Below, in pieces: positions 1 through 6,334 of a stretch of DNA of 8,810 nucleotides; position 1 is the first letter of the stretch, and each line of letters begins with the position of its first letter. Both the position numbers and the translations under genes were made by a program. The stretch comes from Pseudomonadota bacterium (lineage in GTDB: Bacteria; Pseudomonadota; Gammaproteobacteria; Burkholderiales; Rhodocyclaceae), in contig JAUPVD010000060.1 of the NCBI GenBank assembly GCA_030917225.1, forward strand, positions 1-8,810. The letters run 5' to 3'. The notes under the pieces were generated by a model that was given only the letters and a program-made list of their open reading frames with translations, did not search any database and was not told where the DNA came from.

Positions 1-79
1 CCTTCAAGCCCTCTCACCAAAATGCGCCGCGACGCCGACGGCGAGCGGAGTATCAACCTGAAAATCGCCATTGGACGTC

Positions 80-218
80 GTTCATGGTTCGATACACCTT
101 GCTGCGCAAGGCTACTCACCACGAACGGCCTATCACCGGCCGGGCGGGAATACCGTTCGCCCTGAGTAGCCCGCATGGCGGGCCCTTCGATGGAACTCAG
201 GACAGGCGTATCGAAGGG
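80..218. repeat. Cluster of imperfect inverted repeats (dispersed intergenic repeat type)
   Basis: Two arms face each other: 110-128 (ggctactcaccacgaacgg) and 153-171 (ccgttcgccctgagtagcc) are reverse complements at 16 of 19 positions. Each arm carries its own perfect 6-bp hairpin with a 3-base loop: ccttgc/gcaagg at 97-111 and gcccgc/gcgggc at 169-183. Two further inverted pairs lie in the right half: cctgagt (161-167) with actcagg (195-201), and cccttcgat (183-191) with atcgaaggg (210-218). The arms resemble the 'cgttcgtggtgag...tcgaacc' intergenic repeats I remember from many beta- and gammaproteobacterial genomes, here with a small hairpin in place of the usual central bases. No transposase or coding content is visible. 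Function is unknown. Confidence 0.75.
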
Positions 219-418
219 CTGCAAGTGCTGCAACTGCCGGTCTCAGGATCAATGCTTCATGGCCGGCGGGAAATCGCGGCGCTCTCTGGCCGGCTGACCC
301 CACGGCCCCGCGCAGACAAGACGTTCGCCAGCGCAGAGATGCAGCTCACCGCTGCGGCTCACCACTATTCGTCCCCTCGCAGCCAGGAGCAACCATCCTC
401 GCTGCAAAAACCAGGCGC

Positions 419-447
419 AAAAAAACGGGCGCCGAAGCGCCCGTTTT
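419..447 (-). terminator. Rho-independent terminator of dctP
   Basis: On the minus strand this reads as a perfect 11-bp stem (422-432 pairing with 437-447) closed by a C(UUCG)G tetraloop, one of the most stable RNA loops. A run of seven U residues, from the A tract at 419-425, overlaps the end of the stem. It starts 19 bases after the dctP stop codon and should end that transcript efficiently. Confidence 0.93.
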
Positions 448-465
448 GCGTGCCGTGCTGATCGA

Positions 466-1545
466 TCAGCGCTGCGAGTACATGTAGTTCGAGTACGAAC
501 CTTCGGCGATGCGGAACCAGAGGTTCTGATCGGCCTGGAACTTCTTGTAGTCGTCGTAGACCTTCTTGAAGGCGGCGTTGCTGGCGGAAGTTTCGGCGTA
601 CAGCTCCTGGGCAGCCTTGTAGCAGGCGTCCATGACTTCTTTCGGGAACGGACGCAGCTGGGCGCCGCCGGCGATCAGTTGCTTGAGCGCGGTCGGGTTT
701 TTGCCGTCGTAGTCGGACATCATTTCGACGTGGGCATCGGCCGCGGCGATCTGGCAAATGGCCTGATATTCCTTCGGCAGTGCATCCCAGGCCTTCTTGT
801 TGATCAGCACGGAGAGCTGCGGACCACCTTCCCACCAACCCGGGTAGTAATAGAACTTGGCGACCTTGTTGAAGCCGAGCTTCTGGTCGTCGTACGGGCC
901 AACCCACTCGGCGGCGTCGATGGTGCCTTTTTCCAGCGCCGGGTAGATGTCACCGCCGGCGATCTGTTGCGGCACGGCGCCCAGCTTGGAGATGACCTTG
1001 CCGGCGAAGCCGCCGATACGCATCTTCAGGCCTTCGAGATCCTTGACCGTCTTGATTTCCTTGCGGAACCAGCCGCCCATCTGCACGCCGGTGTTGCCGC
1101 AGGGCAGGTTATGGACGTTGTAGGTGGCGAAGAACTCGCGCATCAGCTTGAGGCCGTTGCCGACGCGATACCAGGCGTCGAGCTGGCGGTTGTTCATGCC
1201 GAACGGGATGGCGCAATCGAAGGCGAACGTGGGATCCTTGCCGACGAAATAGTAGGAAGCGGTGTGGCAGCACTCGACCGTGCCGTCCTTGGTCGCATCG
1301 AGAACCTGCAGACCCGGAACGATTTCGCCACCGGCGAAAACCTGGATCTGGAACTTGCCGCCAGTGGCTTCACTGACGCGCTTGGCAAATACTTCAGCGG
1401 CACCGTAGATGGTGTCCAGACTCTTCGGGAAGCTGGACGCCAGACGCCACTTGATGGTCGGGGCATTTTGAGCGATTGCCGGCATTGCTACAGCGCCGAC
1501 GGCGAGACCTGCACCTGCTTTTTTCAGAAAGGAACGGCGTTCCAT
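466..1545 (-). CDS. dctP: TRAP transporter solute-binding protein, DctP family, TakP-like (2-oxoacid binding)
   Basis: This is the periplasmic binding protein of a tripartite (TRAP) secondary transporter, which captures organic acids for a DctQM-type membrane permease. The 359-residue product begins with a twin-arginine (Tat) signal: RRSFLKK at residues 3-9, a hydrophobic stretch, and a likely cleavage after AIA (residue 25). From about residue 30 it closely follows the R. sphaeroides TakP sequence as I remember it (SSFPKSLDTI, ECCHT, GNTGVQMGGWF, IAGGDIYPALEKGTID, EWVGPYDD). The conserved TRAP arginine in MRIGG (R166) and the Q145 and E203-W204 positions, which match ligand-site segments of TakP, are present. 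Pyruvate or a related 2-oxoacid is therefore the best guess for the ligand. The start at 1545 is chosen because GGAGGAGA (1553-1560) lies 7 bases upstream; an in-frame ATG at 1575 would translate that ribosome site. No dctQ or dctM gene lies within the window, and a strong terminator follows directly. Confidence 0.93.
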   Translation of the reverse strand: MERRSFLKKAGAGLAVGAVAMPAIAQNAPTIKWRLASSFPKSLDTIYGAAEVFAKRVSEATGGKFQIQVFAGGEIVPGLQVLDATKDGTVECCHTASYYFVGKDPTFAFDCAIPFGMNNRQLDAWYRVGNGLKLMREFFATYNVHNLPCGNTGVQMGGWFRKEIKTVKDLEGLKMRIGGFAGKVISKLGAVPQQIAGGDIYPALEKGTIDAAEWVGPYDDQKLGFNKVAKFYYYPGWWEGGPQLSVLINKKAWDALPKEYQAICQIAAADAHVEMMSDYDGKNPTALKQLIAGGAQLRPFPKEVMDACYKAAQELYAETSASNAAFKKVYDDYKKFQADQNLWFRIAEGSYSNYMYSQR

Positions 1546-1853
1546 AGAGATGTCTCCTCCAAGTTGATGAAACAAACTGCGATTCGATTATAGACACTGT
1601 TGCAGGCGAGAAACTAATTTCGCATTGCGGAACAGCGGGCACAAAAAGCTTTCTGCTCAAGCGTTTCCGTATCCGCAGGCGGCGGTGGCGAGCAAAGCCC
1701 CGCACGAGCCAGGTTGCACAGAAAACCGGGTTATCATACAACTTTTTACGGATAAGTGAACCTGTCGCAGGAAGAATATTGGCGACAGATACAGATTGGG
1801 GAAAACCCCGGATCGGAAAATGCAATGCGGCGCCAAGGCCGCAGGAAAACCGG
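1546..1853. other. Intergenic region between pmbA and dctP
   Basis: This 308-base gap holds the dctP ribosome site and promoter at its left end. Its middle contains a 7-bp inverted repeat, ctgtcgc (1762-1768) and gcgacag (1782-1788), separated by 13 bases. Near the pmbA stop are a 5-bp GC-rich hairpin (1827-1842) followed on the minus strand by a weak T-rich stretch, and a 4-bp ggggaaaacccc hairpin (about 1798-1809). None is a convincing terminator for pmbA. No small gene with a ribosome site was found. Confidence 0.5.
1587..1616 (-). promoter_or_regulatory. Putative sigma-70 promoter of dctP
   Basis: The minus strand has a perfect TATAAT -10 box (1592 down to 1587). The -35 region is poor: AGTTTC at a 17-base spacing or TAGTTT at 18. 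It would give a leader of roughly 35 bases ending in the strong ribosome site GGAGGAGA. The weak -35 suggests that an activator may be needed, which is inference only. Confidence 0.5.
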
Positions 1854-3224
1854 TCAGCTGCCGGCGACCTGCATGCGTTCGATGAGGATGGAACCCACCT
1901 GCTTGGAACCCCGGCAAAGGGTATCGCTGCCAACAGCGACAATGTTCTTGAACATGTCGCGCAGATTGCCAGCGATGGTGATCTCCTCGACCGGGTGCTG
2001 GATCTGCCCGTTCTCCACCCAATAGCCGGCCGCACCGCGCGAATAGTCGCCGGTGACGTAATTGACGCCGTGGCCGAGCAACTCGGTGACCAGCAGACCG
2101 CGATTCATCTTCTTCAGCAGGGCCGAAAAATCGAGGTCGCCGGGGCGCACGATCAGGTTATGGCTGCCGCCGGCGTTGCCGGTGGTCTGCATACCCAGCT
2201 TGCGCGCTGTATACACACTGAGGAAATAACCTTGCAGCACGCCGTCAACCACGACCTCGCGATCGCGCGTGGCGACGCCATCGTTGTCGAACGGGCTCGA
2301 CGCCAGCCCCTGCAACAGATGCGGGCGCTCGCTGATGGCCATATGTTGCGGGAAAATTTGCGTACCCAGGCTATCGGGCAGGAAAGTGGACTTCCGGTAC
2401 AACGAACCGCCACTGACCGCGTGCACGAAACTGCCGATCAGCGCCGCCGCCAGCGGCGCCTCGAACAGCACCGGCACCTGGCAGGTCTTGATCTTGCGCG
2501 ACCCCATGCGCGACAGCGCACGCCGGGCGGCGTAGTCGCCGATGGCCTCGGGGGCGGCCAGCCCTGCCCCGCTGCGGGCGGTGGAGTACCAGTCGTCGCG
2601 CTGCATCGCATCGCCTTCGCCGGCAATGACCGAGCAGGAAATGTAGTTACGCGAACTCGGGTAGCCACCCATGAAACCCAGGCTGTTGGCCGAAACGAAC
2701 TGCGCCTCCTGCACGGACACGCTGGCGCCTTCGGAATTGCTGACCAGCGGACTGACGGCAAAGGCCGCAGCTTCGCAACGGCGAGCCAGATCGATGGCCG
2801 ATTCGACGGGCAGATCCCAGGGGTGATAGAGGTCGAGATCCGGCGCTGTCCTGGCCAGAAGTTCTTTCTCCGCAAGCCCGGCACACGGGTCGGCGGCGGT
2901 GAAACGGGCGATGTTCAGTGCGGCATCAACCGTATCCTTGAGTGCTGCCGAAGAAAAATCCGAGGTGCTGGCATAGCCTTTCTGCTGGCCAAGGTAGAGG
3001 GTGACCCCGATGCCCTTGTCGCGGTTGTACTCGATCGTTTCAACCTCGCCGTGACGGACGCTCACCGACTGGCCGAAACCCTCCGAAACATCGACATCAC
3101 AGGCCGTCGCACCCTTCTTGCGGGCATGCGCAAGCACGTCGCGGGATAACTGCTGCAGGGTGTCGAAGCGGTGGCTGAAGCGGGAATCCTTGGCGGCACG
3201 AGACATGGTGAGGGGCTCTGACAT
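1854..3224 (-). CDS. pmbA: Metalloprotease PmbA/TldE subunit
   Basis: PmbA (TldE) is the partner subunit of the cytoplasmic TldD/TldE protease. In E. coli this complex degrades the CcdA antitoxin and trims the leader from microcin B17; in general it processes unfolded peptides and RiPP-type precursors. The 456-residue product aligns along its whole length with E. coli PmbA (450 residues) as remembered. Shared blocks include the N-terminal S-V-R-GEVE segment (about 54-62), DPCAG-A-KELLA (112-124), GGS-YRKSTFLPDSLG in the middle, and GDYSRGAAGYWVENG (about 392-406) near the C-terminus. The HExxxH metal site of TldD is absent, as expected for this subunit. No tldD is in the window; in many genomes it is unlinked. 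The start at 3224 is tentative, because an ATG at 3206 is equally possible and neither has a strong ribosome site. It is divergent from yjgA, as in E. coli. Confidence 0.96.
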   Translation of the reverse strand: MSEPLTMSRAAKDSRFSHRFDTLQQLSRDVLAHARKKGATACDVDVSEGFGQSVSVRHGEVETIEYNRDKGIGVTLYLGQQKGYASTSDFSSAALKDTVDAALNIARFTAADPCAGLAEKELLARTAPDLDLYHPWDLPVESAIDLARRCEAAAFAVSPLVSNSEGASVSVQEAQFVSANSLGFMGGYPSSRNYISCSVIAGEGDAMQRDDWYSTARSGAGLAAPEAIGDYAARRALSRMGSRKIKTCQVPVLFEAPLAAALIGSFVHAVSGGSLYRKSTFLPDSLGTQIFPQHMAISERPHLLQGLASSPFDNDGVATRDREVVVDGVLQGYFLSVYTARKLGMQTTGNAGGSHNLIVRPGDLDFSALLKKMNRGLLVTELLGHGVNYVTGDYSRGAAGYWVENGQIQHPVEEITIAGNLRDMFKNIVAVGSDTLCRGSKQVGSILIERMQVAGS

Positions 3225-3244
3225 TCGGTTATCGCGGGAAAGTC

Positions 3245-3255
3245 GCTATCATAGC
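3245..3255. promoter_or_regulatory. Palindromic candidate -10 region shared by pmbA and yjgA
   Basis: The 11-base palindrome gctatcatagc lies in the 62-base gap between the divergent starts of pmbA and yjgA. It reads TATCAT on the plus strand (3247-3252) and TATGAT on the minus strand (3253-3248), so each direction has a fair -10 hexamer at the same place. Leaders would be about 28 bases for yjgA and about 17 for pmbA. No good -35 box is visible at 17 bases in either direction, so this is a suggestion only. Confidence 0.4.
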
Positions 3256-3286
3256 AGCCCGCCCAGCCAAGCCCGATCAGGCCACC

Positions 3287-3826
3287 ATGAATAACACAGA
3301 CGCTCTCGAAGCACTCGAACCTCTCTCGAAAACCAAGAAGAAGCAGCAGATGCAGGAGCTGCAGGATCTTGGCGAGGAACTGGCGGAACTCTCCGGCGAC
3401 TGGCTGAAGAAGATCGACATCCCCGAGCATCTGCGCGACGCGCTGCAGCAGGCGCAGCGAATGAACAGCCACGGCGCCAAGCGCCGGCAGCTCCAGTATG
3501 TCGGCAAGGTAATGCGCGAAATCGATCCGGAACCGATCCGTGCCGCACTGGCCACCATCCGCGGCGAATCGGCGGCAGAAGTGGCACGCATGCATCGTCT
3601 GGAGCGACTGCGCACCCGCCTGATGGAAGACGAAAAAACCCTGACCGACATTGCCAACGCCTTTCCCGGCGCTGACCTGCAACACCTGCGCGCCCTGCGC
3701 CGCAGTGCGCTCAAGGAACAGGAAGGGCAGAAGCCGCCGCGCAGCTACCGGGCCATCTTCCAGACCTTGAAGGAACTGGAGGCGGAGGCCGGCGCGGCGG
3801 CGGAGAACGAAGATGGCAACGACTGA
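3287..3826 (+). CDS. yjgA: Ribosome assembly factor YjgA/DarP (DUF615)
   Basis: This is the YjgA family protein, also called DarP, which binds late 50S precursors and helps maturation of the peptidyl transferase region. The 179-residue product (E. coli YjgA is about 183) is charged and helical. It carries the family landmarks: an N-terminal lysine-rich helix (KTKKKQQMQELQDLG), the GAKRRQLQYVGKVMR block (about 64-78) followed by D-EPIR, the L-RLR-RLMED helix, the FPGADLQ-LR segment (about 125-134), and the closing KEQEGQKPPRSYR-IFQ motif. The start at 3287 has only a weak upstream ribosome site (atcagg). Its divergent pairing with pmbA is the arrangement known in E. coli. mog begins 19 bases after its stop and is probably co-transcribed. 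Confidence 0.95.
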   Translation: MNNTDALEALEPLSKTKKKQQMQELQDLGEELAELSGDWLKKIDIPEHLRDALQQAQRMNSHGAKRRQLQYVGKVMREIDPEPIRAALATIRGESAAEVARMHRLERLRTRLMEDEKTLTDIANAFPGADLQHLRALRRSALKEQEGQKPPRSYRAIFQTLKELEAEAGAAAENEDGND

Positions 3827-3845
3827 GGCCACGATGGAAGCGACG

Positions 3846-4427
3846 ATGAATACGCTGCTGATCGGGCTGGTGTCGATCAGCGACCGTGCCTCGCAGGGGG
3901 TCTATGAAGACCAGGGCATCCCGGCGTTGCAGGCGTGGTTCGGCAGCGCGCTGACCTCGCCTTGGCAAATGGAGACACGCCTGATTCCCGACGAGCAGGC
4001 GTCGATCGAAAGGACCCTGATCGAACTGGTGGATGCAGTTGGCTGCCATCTGGTGCTGACCACCGGCGGCACCGGCCCGGCACTGCGCGATGTCACTCCC
4101 GAGGCCACCATCGCCGTGGCCGACAAGGTGATGCCGGGCTTCGGTGAGCAGATGCGCCAGATCAGCCTGAACTTCGTACCGACGGCAATCCTCTCGCGCC
4201 AGGTCGGCGTCATCCGCAAGCAGGCACTGATCCTCAACCTGCCCGGCCAGCCAAAATCGATCCGGGAAACGCTGGAAGGCTTGAAGAACACCGATGGCAG
4301 CCAGAAGGTGCCGGGCATCTTTGCCGCAGTACCCTACTGCCTCGACCTGATCGGTGGCCCTTACGTCGAAACGAATCAAGCCGTGGTCAAGGCTTTCCGG
4401 CCGAAATCGGCGATTCGAGCGGGATAA
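3846..4427 (+). CDS. mog: Molybdopterin adenylyltransferase Mog
   Basis: Mog activates molybdopterin by adding AMP from ATP, producing the adenylated intermediate used by MoeA for molybdate insertion into the cofactor. The 193-residue product matches E. coli Mog (195 residues) from its first residues (MNTLLIGLVSISDRAS) to FRPKSA near the end. The MoCF-fold signature TTGGTGPALRDVTPEAT spans residues 72-88, and the two aspartates shown to matter in E. coli Mog, D49 and D82, are both in place. The segment ILSRQVGVIRKQALILNLPG is also conserved. The start at 3846 is chosen because it matches the family N-terminus and has GGAAG about 6 bases upstream. In-frame ATGs at 3813 (inside yjgA) and 3834 would add up to 11 residues rich in T, E and M without family support. 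The close spacing to yjgA suggests one transcript. Confidence 0.96.
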   Translation: MNTLLIGLVSISDRASQGVYEDQGIPALQAWFGSALTSPWQMETRLIPDEQASIERTLIELVDAVGCHLVLTTGGTGPALRDVTPEATIAVADKVMPGFGEQMRQISLNFVPTAILSRQVGVIRKQALILNLPGQPKSIRETLEGLKNTDGSQKVPGIFAAVPYCLDLIGGPYVETNQAVVKAFRPKSAIRAG

Positions 4428-4442
4428 AGCTGAACAAAAGCA

Positions 4443-4573
4443 ATAACCACGGAGGGCAGCGCGAAGCCTCCCCTCGGTGGACGGAGAGAAACAAAGACCT
4501 GAAGCAGGTTAGGCAGTACAAATCTTGCAGGCCTTTTGTTTTTCTCCGTGTTCTCCGTGTCCTCCGTGGTTAT
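4443..4573. repeat. Nested inverted repeat between convergent genes; possible two-way terminator
   Basis: The outer arms are a perfect 13-bp inverted repeat: ataaccacggagg (4443-4455) and cctccgtggttat (4561-4573). An inner pair, acggagagaaacaaa (4481-4495) and tttgtttttctccgt (4535-4549), matches at 14 of 15 positions. The right arm holds three tandem 9-base units, ttctccgtg (4542-4550), ttctccgtg (4551-4559) and tcctccgtg (4560-4568). A small acctg/caggt hairpin (4497-4509) lies in the loop. Similar 'ctccgtgttctccgtg' intergenic elements are familiar from many unrelated bacterial genomes. Placed between the ends of mog and the PilZ gene, the long stem may stop or stabilise transcripts from both sides, but this role is inferred. 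Confidence 0.7.
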
Positions 4574-4586
4574 CCGCTTCTAAAAA

Positions 4587-6110
4587 TCAGCCTTCAACCA
4601 ACTCCCGGTAGCGCGCAATCTCGAAGTCGGTCCCGGCTTCGACCTGCTCGATCGGGGTCAGCAGGTAACGTTTGTCGCCGCTGATGTATTCGAGACTTTC
4701 ACGAACGTCGAAGGTCGCGGTTGGCAGCACCAGCCGCACCTCTCCCGGCGCCTTGTCTTCCGGCAGGCGGATGCCGGGTACGCCACCCGCAGCGGCGTAG
4801 ACGCTACTGCGCGGATGCAATTCGACGCTGACTGCCTGTCGTGCCAGCGTCTGGATGCCGACACTGGCCTGGTTCTCGTTCTCCTTCGAGAGCCGCCGCA
4901 CGACGCCCAGGACCCAATTCTCGCCACCTTCCGGCTGCAGGCTGATGAGTGCGCCAACCTTCAGCCAGTCGCCCCCCACATTGCTGATGGCAGCACCAAA
5001 GCCTCCCAGGCTGACGTTCTCCACCACCCAGCTGTCTGCCGTACGCTCCTTGCCCACCCGGGCAACTTCACCGGCGAAGATGGTAAAGCTGTCGTCGAAT
5101 CCATGCAGCACCGCCAGACGCGTCTTGACGTTGTGCCGCGGATGCTCGCGCAACGGCGGCTGCGCCGCCCAATAAACCGCCAGATGGCGCAGTACCGGCA
5201 GCAGGGTACGCGGCTGGTACTGGCCGCCGAGATTGAGGTCGTTCGGCACCTCGCCACGCTCGACGCTGCGAATCAATTCATCCAGCAATTTCGGCACCGA
5301 ACCCGACGAGAAGAAGCGCAAGGTCGGCGTCACCACCGCTGGCAGCTTGGCCATGCGCATCGGTGGCTGCGACAGGGTGGCATCGACCCAGTAGACACTG
5401 CTGCTATGCGCCTCCGCCGTGAACTTGAAGCCCGGCAGAAAATGTGCGAGCAGACGATCGGCTATTTCGATCTCCAGCGGCATCAGGCTATCCATCGACG
5501 AGGCATGGAAAGCCAGCACGTGCAGGTACTCGCCTTCTGCCGTACTTGCACCGGACGCGCTCGGATAGAGTTGCACCGGCTTGTGTGCAACCTTGCCGGA
5601 CTCCGCCCGCAGATACGCTTGCCCGAGTCGTTTCCACAACTCCGCAGGCACCGGGCCATAGCGAAACTCGACCCATTTCACCTGCTGCCCCAGCGCCGCC
5701 ACGGTGCGTGCCGACAGCAGTGGCAAGACCGGCTTGAGCGCGTCCCCCTCCTTGTCCTTGCTGCCGATCTTGGCCAGACAACGTTCGTACAGCTCGGCAA
5801 GCAGCTCCCAGTAGGTAAAGATCGTCGTCCACAGGCGCTTTTCCTCGGAGCGCGAGAGGCGGGGCGAATTCAGGTAGTTGCGCGCAAGGGTCTTGAGGTG
5901 AGGCTGCGCTGCATCGTCGAGTTGCCGCGCTACGTCGAACAACAGGTCTGCGCGAAAGCCGTCCGCGTTGCCCAGCGACTCCAGCCAGCCAGCAATCTCA
6001 TCGACGGCCTTGAAGGCGTTGTCGAGCGGCAGTTCGACAATGACGCGCTTGAGTTCCTTGGCGTCGGCCAGCGGGTGATCGGGGCGTGACGAGAACAGAT
6101 TGAGGATCAT
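4587..6110 (-). CDS. PilZ-domain protein with large N-terminal region, probable c-di-GMP effector
   Basis: I do not recognise a named gene. The 507-residue product has no signal peptide or membrane segment, so it is probably cytoplasmic. Residues 10-170 look helical and charged (for example LARNYL, EEKRLWTTIFTYWELLAELYERCL at 89-112). Residues about 195-310 look mixed. A PilZ-like region covers about 320-430: the RxxxR motif is R321-EHP-R325 and the second motif is N365-V-S367-L-G-G370, the two signatures by which PilZ domains grip cyclic di-GMP. About 40 residues separate them, rather more than in short PilZ proteins, so there may be an inserted loop. The last 70 residues contain a short beta-rich tail. 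The start at 6110 is supported by GGAGA (6118-6122) with a 7-base spacing. It stands alone on its strand, convergent with mog and divergent from thyA. The role, perhaps in motility, surface behaviour or biofilm control, is inferred from the domain only. Confidence 0.87.
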   Translation of the reverse strand: MILNLFSSRPDHPLADAKELKRVIVELPLDNAFKAVDEIAGWLESLGNADGFRADLLFDVARQLDDAAQPHLKTLARNYLNSPRLSRSEEKRLWTTIFTYWELLAELYERCLAKIGSKDKEGDALKPVLPLLSARTVAALGQQVKWVEFRYGPVPAELWKRLGQAYLRAESGKVAHKPVQLYPSASGASTAEGEYLHVLAFHASSMDSLMPLEIEIADRLLAHFLPGFKFTAEAHSSSVYWVDATLSQPPMRMAKLPAVVTPTLRFFSSGSVPKLLDELIRSVERGEVPNDLNLGGQYQPRTLLPVLRHLAVYWAAQPPLREHPRHNVKTRLAVLHGFDDSFTIFAGEVARVGKERTADSWVVENVSLGGFGAAISNVGGDWLKVGALISLQPEGGENWVLGVVRRLSKENENQASVGIQTLARQAVSVELHPRSSVYAAAGGVPGIRLPEDKAPGEVRLVLPTATFDVRESLEYISGDKRYLLTPIEQVEAGTDFEIARYRELVEG

Positions 6111-6154
6111 GATGGCGTCTCCATCACCGGCAGACGTAGCGCCAGCGTTATGTT

Positions 6155-6183
6155 GTTATAGATGGAATAAATGGTGTGCGACA
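6155..6183 (-). promoter_or_regulatory. Weak candidate promoter of the PilZ-domain gene
   Basis: On the minus strand TATAAC (6160-6155) is preceded at 17 bases by TGTCGC (6183-6178). The -10 is good and the -35 poor. It would give a leader of about 40 bases before the start at 6110. No other candidate looked better in this 224-base divergent gap. Confidence 0.3.
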
Positions 6184-6249
6184 GTCTAACGAGACGGCAA
6201 CACCCCGATCAAGCCATTTATGCAAAATTCATCGCCCGGCAGTGATCGT

Positions 6250-6277
6250 TTGGCGCTTCGGGAAATTCAATTAGAAT
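6250..6277 (+). promoter_or_regulatory. Candidate sigma-70 promoter of the thyA-pgi-folA run
   Basis: TTGGCG (6250-6255) and TAGAAT (6272-6277) are separated by 16 bases, a fair match to the -35 and -10 consensus. Transcription would start near 6284, giving a leader of about 50 bases that includes a 24-base pure pyrimidine run (6298-6321) just ahead of thyA. Confidence 0.5.
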
Positions 6278-6334
6278 GCCCGTTCGACCAAATTCGGCTT
6301 TCCTTTCCTTTCTCTTTCCCCGCGCAGGCCCTCC

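Larger units (their letters stand above)
1..465. other. Gene-poor intergenic stretch left of dctP
   Basis: No convincing gene is seen here. Bases 80-218 are a cluster of inverted repeats and 419-447 is the terminator of the leftward dctP gene; both are listed separately. Between about 220 and 418 I see nothing beyond GC-rich non-coding sequence. A rightward frame open from base 1 to the TGA at 163-165 runs straight through the repeats. Its first 26 codons could be the tail of a gene beginning outside the window, but its last part would be repeat-derived. A rightward frame from the ATG at 84 to 461 also translates the repeats and the terminator hairpin, so it is judged spurious. A leftward ATG at 71 leads to an open frame reaching the window edge, but has no visible ribosome binding site. 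Confidence 0.6.

Noticed and set aside
1..71. Possible start of a leftward gene at the ATG at 71
   Set aside because: Only 23 codons are visible before the edge, with no ribosome site and no recognisable sequence, and it borders the repeat cluster.
84..461. Rightward 125-codon open frame left of dctP
   Set aside because: It translates the inverted-repeat cluster and ends in the terminator hairpin of the opposite gene, has no ribosome site, and resembles no family.
679..1593. Rightward 304-codon open frame opposite dctP
   Set aside because: It is the antisense shadow of a well-supported gene; long antisense frames are common in GC-rich DNA.
1827..1842. GC-rich hairpin after pmbA as an intrinsic terminator
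   Set aside because: The stem is only 5 bp and the following T-rich stretch is interrupted and offset, so it is too weak to call.
1779..3149. Rightward 456-codon open frame opposite pmbA
   Set aside because: It is a shadow: the minus strand matches PmbA along its full length, while this product has no family features.
3813..3845. Upstream ATGs at 3813 and 3834 as the mog start
   Set aside because: The extra residues have no family support, whereas the ATG at 3846 matches the E. coli Mog N-terminus and has GGAAG at a good distance.
4815..6089. Rightward 424-codon open frame opposite the PilZ gene
   Set aside because: The arginine- and glutamine-rich composition is typical of antisense frames. 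The minus-strand frame has a good ribosome site and PilZ motifs.
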